NCBI GenBank assembly: GCA_019695485.1
Contig: JAEUAF010000646.1
Coordinates: 1-33,964, forward strand
Reading direction: 5' to 3'
Source of the DNA: Sorangium sp.
Lineage (GTDB): Bacteria; Myxococcota_A; Polyangia; Polyangiales; Polyangiaceae
Length of the DNA stretch: 33,964 nucleotides
Made by a program: the position numbers and the translations under genes. Under the pieces are notes generated by a model, which had not been told where the DNA came from, made no database searches, and saw nothing but the letters and a program-made list of their open reading frames with translations. Of the stretch, positions 17,557 through 25,601 are shown piece by piece. Within the stretch, counting starts at the first letter, position 1. Every line of letters begins with the position of its first letter.

Positions 17557-17963
17557 GTGGCAGACGAGACGGACGTTCCGGTCAAGCTTTACTACCGCAT
17601 CGGGGAGGTCTCCCAGTCGTCGGGGTGGAGCCGCACGTGCTCCGCTATTGGGAGACCGAATTTCGCTCGATCCGCCCCCAAAAGTCCCGCAAAGGGCAGC
17701 GCATCTACTCGCGTCGGGACGTCGATCGCCTGCTCAAGGTGAAAGACCTCCTCTATACCCACGGATTTACGATCGCCGGCGCCCGCAAGCGGCTGCGCGA
17801 CGTCGGGTCGGAGGCCGAGACGGAGCGCGCCGCTCTGCCAGCGGCGGCTGCGACACCGGCCGAGGAGGCCGTCGGGCCCGGGCCACAGCTGCGTGGCGTG
17901 CTTCTCGAGCTCCGCGCCGAGATTCAGAAGATGCTGGGCGAGCTCGACGACCCGTCGTCCTGA
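17557..17963 (+). CDS. MerR-family transcriptional regulator, reading frame broken by an apparent one-base deletion at 17622-17625
   Basis: The N-terminus is in frame 1 from a GTG at 17557 (ADETDVPVKLYYRIGEVSQSSG) and the rest is in frame 0 (VEPHVLRYWETEF onward). Joined with one extra G at GGGG (17622-17625) it reads YYRIGEVSQSSG-VEPHVLRYWE, a textbook MerR helix-turn-helix plus wing (SIRPQKSRKGQRIYSRRDV), then KDLLYTHGFTIAGARKRL. The joined protein is about 135 residues: a DNA-binding domain, an Ala/Pro-rich linker and a short C-terminal helix (RGVLLELRAEIQKMLGEL), with no effector domain or metal-binding Cys. This short type often sits beside ihfA. The track fragment 17625-17963 would lack the first recognition helix. 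The target genes cannot be read. Confidence 0.85.
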
Positions 17964-17970
17964 CCGCGGG

Positions 17971-17987
17971 CGGATCGCTTCGATCCG
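17971..17987 (+). terminator. Compact hairpin after the merR gene
   Basis: CGGATCG-CTT-CGATCCG is a perfect 7-bp stem with a 3-base loop, starting 8 bp after the merR stop and 8 bp before the TTGACT -35-like element of ssb. There is no T run. It may end the ihfA-merR transcript weakly or form part of the ssb control region. Confidence 0.35.
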
Positions 17988-17994
17988 AGCTCGC

Positions 17995-18018
17995 TTGACT
18001 TCCCGAGGTCGTACGACC
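17995..18018 (+). promoter_or_regulatory. Putative ssb promoter element with a 12-bp palindromic operator
   Basis: TTGACT (17995-18000) fits a -35 hexamer, and GGTCGTACGACC (18007-18018) is a perfect 12-bp palindrome just downstream, where a repressor would block RNA polymerase. A good -10 is not obvious. The ssb start is 35 bp further on, with a strong ribosome-binding site AAGGAGGG at 18039-18046. The palindrome does not match the LexA sites I know, so the regulator is unknown. Confidence 0.35.
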
Positions 18019-18053
18019 ACATGCGGTAGGTCCAAACCAAGGAGGGCCATCTC

Positions 18054-18533
18054 ATGGCCGACGGGCTGAACCGCGTGATGCTGTTAGGAAACCTGGGCGC
18101 CGACCCCGAGCTTCGCATGACTCCAAGCGGGCAGGCGGTCCTCAAATTGCGGCTCGCCACCAGCGAGAGCTACCTCGATCGCAACAAGGTCCGTCAGGAA
18201 CGCACCGAGTGGCACAGCGTCGTGGTTTGGGGGAAGCGCGCCGAGGGGCTAAACAAGATCCTTTCGAAGGGGTCGCGCGTGTTCGTTGAGGGTGGTCTGC
18301 GTACCTCGAGCTACGACGATCGCGAAGGCCATAAGCGCTACAAGACCGAGGTCGTGGCGAACAACATCCTGCTCGCCGGCGGGACGCGCGGCGGCGGTGG
18401 CGCTCCCCGCGGCGGCGGCGATGATTACGGTGGTCCGCCCGAGCCAGCTGCCGGCGGCGGAAGCAGCGCACCCGCGGGTGGCGGCTACGACGAGGCGGAC
18501 TACGGCGGCGGGGACGACGACATCCCGTTCTGA
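18054..18533 (+). CDS. ssb: Single-stranded DNA-binding protein
   Basis: The 159-residue protein has an OB-fold at about 3-108 (LNRVMLLGNLGADPELR, GQAVLKLRLATSE, EWHSVVVWGKRAE, KGSRVFVEGGLRT), then a Gly-rich disordered linker and the conserved acidic tip DDDIPF, which recruits repair and replication partners. It is a typical tetrameric SSB. The ATG is preceded at 7-8 bp by AAGGAGGG, the strongest Shine-Dalgarno sequence I saw in the window, as expected for an abundant protein. The next gene starts 35 bp after the stop. Confidence 0.97.
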   Translation: MADGLNRVMLLGNLGADPELRMTPSGQAVLKLRLATSESYLDRNKVRQERTEWHSVVVWGKRAEGLNKILSKGSRVFVEGGLRTSSYDDREGHKRYKTEVVANNILLAGGTRGGGGAPRGGGDDYGGPPEPAAGGGSSAPAGGGYDEADYGGGDDDIPF

Positions 18534-18568
18534 GCTTCGCGGCGGCAGGCGCCAAAAGCGTTGCTTTC

Positions 18569-20251
18569 ATGATGAGGGTTCGGCTTCCGCGCGCGAGAGT
18601 GATTGCACTCCTCGCGTGTTCGATGCCTGTGGCGTGCCACAAGAAGGCACAACCCACGGCGGCAGGGTTGACCCTCAGCATGCCTGCGCCTGCGCGACCC
18701 GCCGAGGTTCTGGCCGAGCTCTGCGTCCCGAGTCCAAGCGCTGTCTGGCCCGCGTTGCGCGGACTGCTGGGGGATCTTGGCAGTCTTGCGCCGAGCTCTC
18801 CAGAGCTCGCGCTCGCCAGCTGGCTTTCCGTTCCGGCGCTGAGCGCCAACTCATTCGACTTTGGCTCGCCGCTCGTCGCGGTCTGGTCGACCGGCGACCA
18901 CGGCGGCTGGGTCGTCGGCGTTCACCTGGAGAGCGGCCCCGAGTTCGTCGCCAAGCTGACGACCGGTTCGGCTCCCTCGCATCGCCTCGAGAACAAGGCG
19001 GGGTTGAGCCTGTTTCGCCCCATCAGCGGTGCCGCCGCGAGTGGTCCCGCCGTGCTCGCGGTCGTGAGTGACACGCTGTTGCTCGGGCCCGAGCGCGCGG
19101 TCGAGCGCGCGGGGCTGTACGTGGCCCGCGGCTTGGCTCCGGCGGCTCGCCGCAGCGGCCCCATTTCACTGCTCGTCCCTGGCGCGGCCTGGCGAGCGAG
19201 CGCGATCCCGCTCCTGCGCGCGGCTTGGGCGGGGCGCCGCCATGTACTCGAACAAGCTCTCGTCGAGGAGCAGCAACAGCGCGGCCGCCCCGCCGACTTG
19301 GCCGATCCAGCGGTGGTGCTGAGCTCGCTCGATGCACTCGCCGAGTCGACGATTTCGACGCTGAACAGCGTCGAGGAACTGCAGGGCGAGCTCGCCTTGG
19401 CTAACGACCAAGTCGAGCTTTCGATTTCGCTCAAGCCGACGCCCCGGGGCGCCGCGGCGGCGTTAGGGGAGGGTCTTGCGCTGGGGGGCCAAGAGCCGCT
19501 GCGGGAGTTGCCCGCGAACACTGCCGTCGCGCTTCTGGTCCGACGCGAGCGGGTTTTGGTGCCGAGCCCGCCTGACTTCCTGACAGGCCTGTTCGGCTCG
19601 CGTTTGAAGGCGTCGGATACCAAGGCCGTCGCCGAGGCCTGGCAGTCGATTCAGCTCGGGGCCGGGGGAGGGGTCGCCTACGCCTTGCTGGACGATTGGG
19701 GCTGGCTGATCCACGGCGAAGTTTTGGATTCCGAACGTCTGCGACGAGGCATTGGCGAAGGGCTTGGCCTCCTCGAACGCGCGCCCTTCTCGTCACTGCT
19801 CGGCCGATTTTGGGGCCAGCCGCGCATCAACCGTAAGGTCGCCGCGACGAGCGGGCGCGATGCGGGCGTCGAGCGCACCCTCATTCAGTTCGCACCCCGG
19901 GCGGGCGCGGTCCGTCGTAAGGTCGCGCCCTTTGAAATCGATAGCCTGGTGGAGCCGACGCGCTTCGTCGTAGCTGCCGCGGGGGGCGGGGAGCCGCCGC
20001 TCGCGCGGGTTCGCGGAAACGATCGCTCCCCAGCGCTGCTCGAGGAGAACGCGGCGTTGACGCGCTTGCTCGGCTCGCGAAAGGTCGCCTACTTGGCGTT
20101 TGCCGATCTGGCGCGCCTTGGCGCGCCGACAGGAGGCCAAGCCGCGCCGGTCGTGCTGGCTCTCGGTGCTCGGGAGCGGGTTCCCGAGCTATCCTTTGCC
20201 GCAACCTTTGCGGCCTTTCGCGGCCTCGTGATGTGGGAGCTGTCGCCGTGA
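18569..20251 (+). CDS. Large lipoprotein of unknown function
   Basis: The 560-residue protein begins with a basic signal peptide (MMRVRLPRARVIALLACSMPVAC). Either Cys could be the lipidation site: LLAC at 17 or PVAC at 23, the latter followed by HKK. The mature sequence has many short hydrophobic beta-like segments (FGSPLVAVWS, GGWVVGVHLES, PAVLAVVSDTLLLG, VELSISLKPTP) and two AVALLVRRE/RFVVAAAGG-like blocks, suggesting a repeated alpha/beta fold, but I recognise no family. It may be an outer-membrane-anchored envelope protein. Its stop overlaps the GTG start of the next gene (GTGA), so it is translationally coupled to the SDR-like gene. Confidence 0.75.
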   Translation: MMRVRLPRARVIALLACSMPVACHKKAQPTAAGLTLSMPAPARPAEVLAELCVPSPSAVWPALRGLLGDLGSLAPSSPELALASWLSVPALSANSFDFGSPLVAVWSTGDHGGWVVGVHLESGPEFVAKLTTGSAPSHRLENKAGLSLFRPISGAAASGPAVLAVVSDTLLLGPERAVERAGLYVARGLAPAARRSGPISLLVPGAAWRASAIPLLRAAWAGRRHVLEQALVEEQQQRGRPADLADPAVVLSSLDALAESTISTLNSVEELQGELALANDQVELSISLKPTPRGAAAALGEGLALGGQEPLRELPANTAVALLVRRERVLVPSPPDFLTGLFGSRLKASDTKAVAEAWQSIQLGAGGGVAYALLDDWGWLIHGEVLDSERLRRGIGEGLGLLERAPFSSLLGRFWGQPRINRKVAATSGRDAGVERTLIQFAPRAGAVRRKVAPFEIDSLVEPTRFVVAAAGGGEPPLARVRGNDRSPALLEENAALTRLLGSRKVAYLAFADLARLGAPTGGQAAPVVLALGARERVPELSFAATFAAFRGLVMWELSP

Positions 20252-21345
20252 CACCGTGCGTGACCTTGGTGACCGGGTTTCCCGCCTTACGTGCGGCCCA
20301 CATCGTGCGCGCCTTGTTGCGCGAGGCGCGCTCGGACATCGTCGCTCTCGTCCATCCCGAGCGCCTGGAGGAGGCTCAGTCTTTGCTGGAGAAGTGGGAT
20401 CTTCCGCAGGGGCGAGTCAGCCTGGTTGAGGGTGACGCTGCGGCCATCGACTTCGGCCTCGACGGTGCAAATTACGTCGCCCTGGCGAGTTCGATCGAGG
20501 TCGTGCACGCCGCCTATTCGGTCACCGACGTTCCGGTCACCGAAGAGCTGGCGTTCGCCGTGAACGTCGGTGCTGCCCGCGAACTCGTCGAACTGTCGCG
20601 GGTTGCCAAGAGCCTGCGCCAAATAGCGCTCTATTCGAGCGTCTTCGTGAGCGGTCAGCGCGTGGGGCGCGTCGAGGAGCAAGAGCTTGTAGCGGGCCAA
20701 TCCTTCCACGGCCCGGTCGAGCAAACCCTGGCGATCGCCGAGCGAATGCTCAACAAATCGGGGGCCCCGCACATTGTCCTACGCGCCGGGCACTTGCTGG
20801 GCGACAGTGAACAGGGCGTCGTCGAGCACCTCGCCGGGCCGTATTGGCTGATCGCCTTCATTGCCAGCGCCGTCGGCGAGGCCGCACTGCCGTTGCCGCC
20901 GGGCGCCGAGGCGCTCCTCGCGCTTACTCCCGTGGATTACCTGGCTCGCTTCGGCGCGTTCGCAGTGAACGCCGCCAAGCCCGGCGCGACGCTGCACGTA
21001 ATCGACCCCAGCCAGCCTTCGCTGCGGCAATTTCTCGAGCTGGTTGCCGAGCGCTGCGGCCGCAAGCTCGAAACCGGCTTCAACCCGTCGGCGTTCACGC
21101 GGCTGTTCCTTGGAAATCCTGCGCTTCGTGCGCTGCCGCAGCAAGTGCGCGGCATTTTTGAGGTCCTGACCTCCGCCGCGGAGTACGCTATGCAAGGTGC
21201 GAACGAACTCGTGGCGCAGGGCGCACCCGCTTGCCCCACGCTGGCGAGCTACCTCGACCGACTCCTCGAGCATGTCCGACAAAGGAACGAAAGCGGCAGC
21301 CTCTACAGCGAGCGACGACTCTCCGCGCCGTTCCTCGTCAGCTGA
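20248..21345 (+). CDS. Degenerate extended short-chain dehydrogenase/reductase (NAD-epimerase/thioester-reductase-like)
   Basis: The 365-residue protein starts at the GTG in GTGA overlapping the preceding stop, with GGGAG 9 bp upstream; the track start at 20233 is less likely. It has the SDR layout: an N-terminal beta strand VTLVTGFP, a long helix AAHIVRALLR, the D-x-x-x segment VEGDAAAID, SIEVVHAAYSVTD in the position of YHLAA, NVGAARELVELSR and IALYSSVFVSG. The nucleotide-binding glycines are nearly lost (TGFPALRAAH instead of TGATGFLGxH), and the YxxxK catalytic pair is not found where FHGPVEQTLAIAE stands. It may bind a ligand without being a dehydrogenase. It shares an operon with a lipoprotein and an SGNH hydrolase. 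Overlap with the next gene is 74 bp. Confidence 0.7.
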   Translation: MTPCVTLVTGFPALRAAHIVRALLREARSDIVALVHPERLEEAQSLLEKWDLPQGRVSLVEGDAAAIDFGLDGANYVALASSIEVVHAAYSVTDVPVTEELAFAVNVGAARELVELSRVAKSLRQIALYSSVFVSGQRVGRVEEQELVAGQSFHGPVEQTLAIAERMLNKSGAPHIVLRAGHLLGDSEQGVVEHLAGPYWLIAFIASAVGEAALPLPPGAEALLALTPVDYLARFGAFAVNAAKPGATLHVIDPSQPSLRQFLELVAERCGRKLETGFNPSAFTRLFLGNPALRALPQQVRGIFEVLTSAAEYAMQGANELVAQGAPACPTLASYLDRLLEHVRQRNESGSLYSERRLSAPFLVS

Positions 21346-22705
21346 AGAGTCGGCTCGAAGCAGGCGCCGGCTCGTCGAAGCCTTGCTCGGCGCGTTCGCT
21401 TCGCTGCTGGCCGCAGTCGTCGCCATTACGTGCGCCGACTCGGGCGCGATCGCCAAGAGCAAGACCCCCGCCGTCGTCGCGGGCACGCCGTCCCACGCCC
21501 GCACACCGGAAATCGCTCCGCCGGCCGCGCGCGACGTGAAGTCCAGCTCTGCCCTGGATGCCGCGGGCGAGCAGCCCGCGCGTGCTGCCGAACTTGGGCA
21601 TTTCTTCGCGGCCCTCGAGGCGCTCGCGCGAGGGGAGCGCAAAGAGTCGGTGCGCATTCTCTGGTTTGGGGATTCGCACACCGCCGCGGACTATTGGACT
21701 GGGGCGGTACGTGCGCGTCTCTCGGAGCGCTACGGCTCCGGCGGCCCGGGCTTCGTGCGCGTTGGCGTCAGCCCGTGTCGACACGACCTCGCCGTGCTCA
21801 ATCGCACGGGGCGCTTTCGCGTCGAGCCCGAGCCGCCCGCGCGTCGCTCACTGCAGGACGATGGCGTCTTCGGGCTCGGGGGGATCCGCGTCGGGCCGAG
21901 TGCCGAACCGGTGCGCATGACGCTCAAGTTGCCAGCTCATGCGCCGACCGCTCGGGTGCACTTCACGGTGCTCTTCGATCTGCCCGATCCGAGCGCCACC
22001 GTGTTCCTGAATCTCGGCACAGAATCGGTCACGATTCAAAACGCGAACCAAGCCGCGCGCGTGCCCAACAGCCCGATTTTGCGTAAAGAGCTGAGCGGCA
22101 CCTCGACCGACGTACTGACGCTCGAGACGCGCCGCGGTCGTCCGCGCTTCTACGGCGTGCTGGTCGAAACGGATGCACCCGGCGTCGTGCTCGACACCCT
22201 CGGCATCGACGGCGCGCGCATCGCCACCACTTTGGCTTGGGCGGAGCTGCCCTTCGTGGCGGAGGTTGCGGCTCGCAATCCGGAGCTGTTCGTGGTGGCG
22301 TTTGGTACGAACGAAGCCTTCGACGAGCTCGATGTGACGGCCTACGACCGCCAGTTGTCAGAGCTTGTCGCGCGCTTGCGACGCGGCGCACCGCATGCAG
22401 ATTGTCTGGTTTTAGGGCCGCCCGATGCGCTGCTGTCGAGTGGTGAGCCGGCGCCGCGCGTCGCGCGCATCTCCGCGGTCTATGCCGAGGTGAGCCGCCG
22501 CCTAGGCTGCGCGTTCGCGAGCGCGCAGCAATTGATGGGCGGCCCGGGCAGCTTCGCGACTTGGTTGCGCGAGGATCCTCCGTTGGCGCGCCCGGATCGC
22601 ATTCACTTTACCCCTAAGGGTTATCGTGCGCTCGGCGAACTCGTGGCCGTGCGCGCGCTCGGGCTCGCGCCAGCGACGCCTGCCTTGCCCAAGAATTCGC
22701 CGTAG
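21272..22705 (+). CDS. SGNH/GDSL-type hydrolase, membrane-anchored (paralogue 1)
   Basis: The 477-residue protein starts at the ATG at 21272, within the 3' end of the SDR-like gene. After a Ser/Arg-rich cytosolic tail, a helix at about 33-54 (LVEALLGAFASLLAAVVAIT) anchors it, and the catalytic part is periplasmic. Block I is ILWFGDSHTAADY (Ser nucleophile at about 135), a Gly block follows (GSGGPGFV), block III is VVAFGTNEAFD, and block V is RPDRIHFTPKGY with the Asp-x-x-His pair, so the active site appears complete. A beta-rich insert (about 190-300) looks like a carbohydrate-binding-like domain. It probably adds or removes O-acyl groups on an extracellular polysaccharide or peptidoglycan; the substrate is inferred only from the superfamily. 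It is a close paralogue of the convergent gene at 22621-24159. Confidence 0.85.
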   Translation: MSDKGTKAAASTASDDSPRRSSSAEESARSRRRLVEALLGAFASLLAAVVAITCADSGAIAKSKTPAVVAGTPSHARTPEIAPPAARDVKSSSALDAAGEQPARAAELGHFFAALEALARGERKESVRILWFGDSHTAADYWTGAVRARLSERYGSGGPGFVRVGVSPCRHDLAVLNRTGRFRVEPEPPARRSLQDDGVFGLGGIRVGPSAEPVRMTLKLPAHAPTARVHFTVLFDLPDPSATVFLNLGTESVTIQNANQAARVPNSPILRKELSGTSTDVLTLETRRGRPRFYGVLVETDAPGVVLDTLGIDGARIATTLAWAELPFVAEVAARNPELFVVAFGTNEAFDELDVTAYDRQLSELVARLRRGAPHADCLVLGPPDALLSSGEPAPRVARISAVYAEVSRRLGCAFASAQQLMGGPGSFATWLREDPPLARPDRIHFTPKGYRALGELVAVRALGLAPATPALPKNSP

Positions 22706-24159
22706 CGCTGCATCAACGCGCGGAAGATCCAGGTTCCGATCAGGTCGGAGCCCTCCGCGCTCGGGTGTGTCAGATCGGCCTGGCCAAGCCCGCGTCGCAC
22801 CCATTTTGGCATCGATCCATTGCCACCCATCGCCCGATAGGTGTCGAAGAAGGCGCAGCCGACCTCCAGCGCGGCCTTGCGTTGCTCCTCGATCAGATGC
22901 GAAATGATCGCGAGGCTCGTGAGCTCGCTGCCGGTTTTGGTGGCGCGGTCCATGGCCCCAATCACCAAACAGCTGGAGTTTGGGAGTGCACGGCGGCCTT
23001 GGGCCAGCACTTCCTTCATGGTGCGGTGGTACTCGGGCATCGGGTACATGAGCCCGTCGGCGCTCTCGTTCGCCCCGAATTCGTAGATCAAGAGCTGCGG
23101 GCTGCGTAGCGCGAGCTGCTCTGCCCAGTGCGCGTCGTCTTGTTTGTCGAGAAAGCGTATTCGCGCGCCCTGAATGCCGATAGCGTCGAGCACGACGCCG
23201 GGGCCGTCGCGCTCCAGGGTCACGCCGAACAGGCGCGACGCGCCGCGTTTGGTGTAGACCTCGAATTCGTGCGGGCCGTCTGGGACCTGCACCAGCTGAA
23301 CTTTCGAGGTCGTGGCCTCGGCGTGGGTGTCGACCATGGTGTGTGGCGCGCCATCCACCGAAATCTGAAACGCACCGCCGCCGGGGCTGGCCAGGTAATA
23401 GACGCTGAAGCGCGAGACTTGGCGCCCGAACTCGCCCTTCTTGGGCGTCGAAAAGCGCGCCAGCACGTTCTTCTCCGCGCGGAACGAGACACAGCCGAGG
23501 CCGTAAAGGCCGTCCTCTGCGAGCGGCCCCACCACGCGGCTCACCTTCCAGCCCGCGGTCGCGTAGCGCTCGATGTCGTTGTGGAAGTAGGCCGGCCAAG
23601 CGTTGGCGATCAGCGTGAAGCCATGACCGGCGTCCCCGAAGCGCTCCTGAAAGCGTCGCCTGAGCGTGCCCGAGACGTAGTCGCTCGCCACCACGGAATC
23701 ACCAAAGTGCGTGATGCGCGTGACGGCTCCGGCTTCTTTCCGTCGCGTGCGTTCGAGCGCTCCGAAGAATCCAGTGAGCGCGCCGTCTGCAGCGACGAGC
23801 TCCACCTGGGGCGCGCGATCGACGAGGTCGTTCGGAACCGGATCAGTCGAAGTCCCGATCAGCGCGGCGCGCTTTGGGGTGCGCGCGGGCGCCGCGTCGA
23901 GCCCATCGCCGTGCCCCTGGGTCTCTTGTTGGAGCTCGGCTTCGCCCATCGCCACGCTGGAAGCGGGCTTCGCGGCTGGTTGTACGGCCTCCGGCCGCGC
24001 CGAAAACACGCGCAGCCGGGCGAAAGCTGGGATCCACTCGGCGAGCGCAGCCAGCACGAGCGCACCGATTACCGCGAGCACGGGTCGGCTCAGGAAGACT
24101 TCGCGCGGGCTCTCCACTTCGCGGCCACGCGCGTCGTCGAGGGGCCTCTGCTGTTCCAC
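22621..24159 (-). CDS. SGNH/GDSL-type hydrolase, membrane-anchored (paralogue 2)
   Basis: The 512-residue protein begins at a GTG only 9 bp after the stop of the FHA gene, so the two are one operon. A membrane helix lies at about 26-46 (PVLAVIGALVLAALAEWIPAF region). Active-site blocks are ITHFGDSVVASDY (Ser at 155), GDAGHGFT, LIYEFGANESADG, and QADLTHPSAEG with D-x-x-H. The insert and the line GPGVVLDAIGIQGARI correspond to APGVVLDTLGIDGARI in paralogue 1, showing common descent. The C-terminal tail (GASPSARTATSSPSAR) is low-complexity and lies in the 85-bp overlap with paralogue 1 on the other strand. A role in envelope polysaccharide acylation or deacylation is plausible, not proven. Confidence 0.85.
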   Translation of the reverse strand: MEQQRPLDDARGREVESPREVFLSRPVLAVIGALVLAALAEWIPAFARLRVFSARPEAVQPAAKPASSVAMGEAELQQETQGHGDGLDAAPARTPKRAALIGTSTDPVPNDLVDRAPQVELVAADGALTGFFGALERTRRKEAGAVTRITHFGDSVVASDYVSGTLRRRFQERFGDAGHGFTLIANAWPAYFHNDIERYATAGWKVSRVVGPLAEDGLYGLGCVSFRAEKNVLARFSTPKKGEFGRQVSRFSVYYLASPGGGAFQISVDGAPHTMVDTHAEATTSKVQLVQVPDGPHEFEVYTKRGASRLFGVTLERDGPGVVLDAIGIQGARIRFLDKQDDAHWAEQLALRSPQLLIYEFGANESADGLMYPMPEYHRTMKEVLAQGRRALPNSSCLVIGAMDRATKTGSELTSLAIISHLIEEQRKAALEVGCAFFDTYRAMGGNGSMPKWVRRGLGQADLTHPSAEGSDLIGTWIFRALMQRYGEFLGKAGVAGASPSARTATSSPSAR

Positions 24160-24168
24160 GTGTGATGC

Positions 24169-25533
24169 CTAGAACGGGGTCTCGCGCACGAGCGTCGACC
24201 CCGTACCCTTCGGCGTCGGTGACTTGGCCGGTGTCGCCCGCGGCAACGCAGGGCGAGCAGCCGCAGCAGCGATGCTCGGTGCGCTTGGCTCGCTCGGGGT
24301 TGCGCTATGTCGCGTCGGCGAAGCGGAGGCGTCCTCCTCGGGCGTGTTGGGCAGATCCGTGACGTTCACGGCCTGGCTCGAGAGCGCCGCCAACTGCTCG
24401 AGCGCCCGATTGCGACGGCCCGCGTCGACCGTCGGCGAGCGCGCTATCTGATCGAATAGCGCGCGCTTGTCAGCGGGGTCCGTGGCCTTGTCGGCTTCCG
24501 CGAACAGGAAGTCCGCGTATGCCGCTTGGATGATGCGAAAATCGCTTGTTTCGCGGGCTGCTGCGCCTTGCGGGATCTGCATGGCCTTCTCGTAGGCGCC
24601 GCGCGCATCGCCCTGCGCCAGTAGGCGCTTGGCTGCATCGATCGACTTCTCGGCCTGCGTGGTGACCGCGTCCTTGGCGTTCGCCAAGTCGGCCGGCGCC
24701 GTGCGCCGCGCTACCACCACGAAGCCGACACCCAAAAGCAGTAGCACGCCGATGCCGAGCCCCCATTTCAGGCCCGTTGAGCTGCCGAGCGCCTGCCCGA
24801 GGCCGCTCTCTTCCGCTTCTTGGCGGCGGGCGGCACCGATTGCCGCGATCTGAAGGCTCTCGTCCGCGCCGGGTGTGTAGGTTTGGCCGGCGGGGATGAA
24901 CTTCAAGATCACGTCCCCGAGCTCGATCACGTCGCGTGCATCGACGAAGCTTCGTGGGAGTTCAACGCCATTGATGCGCACGCCGTTCGCGCTTTGGCGA
25001 TCCAGAATTTCGTAGCGACCGTCGCCCAGCGCATGCATTTCCGCATGGATTCGGCTGACGGAGGCGTGGTTGAGCGAAATTTCGCAATCCTCACCGCGGC
25101 CCACCAACATGCGACCCGAGGTGAGGGCGAATTCTGCCCCGGGTGTGGGGCCCATCAGCATCACCAGTCGATCGACGGCCGCGCTCGGCGCGACGCGTGG
25201 CGCTGGCACCGTCGCCGTAGCGTCCTGCGTGCTGGCCGCGAGCACTTCGTTCTCGAGCGAGAGCCGGTAGTCGCCGACTTGAATCAGATCGCCGTGCGCT
25301 ACGTCTTGCGCCGTGGCGACACGCTGGCCATTCACATAGCAGCCGTTGTAGCTCGACAAGTCGCGCAGCGACCAATGCTCGTTCTTTCGCTCGAGCTGCG
25401 CGTGGAGACGCGAGATGTTGCGTTCGGTAAGCCGAATCGCGTTCTCCTCGGCACGTCCGAGGCCGTACTCTTCGCGTACTAGATGGACGACCGTCTTGTT
25501 GGCCTGGTCGTCCTCAATCGTCAGCTTCCACAT
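24169..25533 (-). CDS. Membrane protein with two N-terminal FHA domains
   Basis: From the ATG at 25533 (MWKLTIEDDQ, a start I recall for myxobacterial FHA proteins; the track GTG at 25551 adds six residues) the protein has 454 residues. FHA1 (about 2-96) has GLGRAEEN, SRLHAQLE and SYNGCYVNG; FHA2 (about 125-220) has LVGRGEDCEI, SRIHAEMH and SANGVRING. Both keep the Arg, Ser, His and Asn-Gly phosphothreonine-binding residues. A membrane helix (GLKWGLGIGVLLLLGVGFVVV) leads to an outside region with TPR-like helices and a Pro/Ser/Ala tail. It probably reads Thr phosphorylation by a Hanks kinase, possibly the one at 12.4 kb (inference). It sits between the serine hydrolase and SGNH genes on the same strand. 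Confidence 0.9.
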   Translation of the reverse strand: MWKLTIEDDQANKTVVHLVREEYGLGRAEENAIRLTERNISRLHAQLERKNEHWSLRDLSSYNGCYVNGQRVATAQDVAHGDLIQVGDYRLSLENEVLAASTQDATATVPAPRVAPSAAVDRLVMLMGPTPGAEFALTSGRMLVGRGEDCEISLNHASVSRIHAEMHALGDGRYEILDRQSANGVRINGVELPRSFVDARDVIELGDVILKFIPAGQTYTPGADESLQIAAIGAARRQEAEESGLGQALGSSTGLKWGLGIGVLLLLGVGFVVVARRTAPADLANAKDAVTTQAEKSIDAAKRLLAQGDARGAYEKAMQIPQGAAARETSDFRIIQAAYADFLFAEADKATDPADKRALFDQIARSPTVDAGRRNRALEQLAALSSQAVNVTDLPNTPEEDASASPTRHSATPSEPSAPSIAAAAARPALPRATPAKSPTPKGTGSTLVRETPF

Positions 25534-25601
25534 CGGTCGGGTGCGAACCACTCTAGCGTGGTGTTGCGCAGGGTGAGGTTATCCGAATTTTGCATGGTCG
25601 A

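Noticed and set aside
22502-23599. Minus-strand ORF of 365 aa within the SGNH region.
   Set aside because: Arg-rich shadow in a different frame of paralogue 2.
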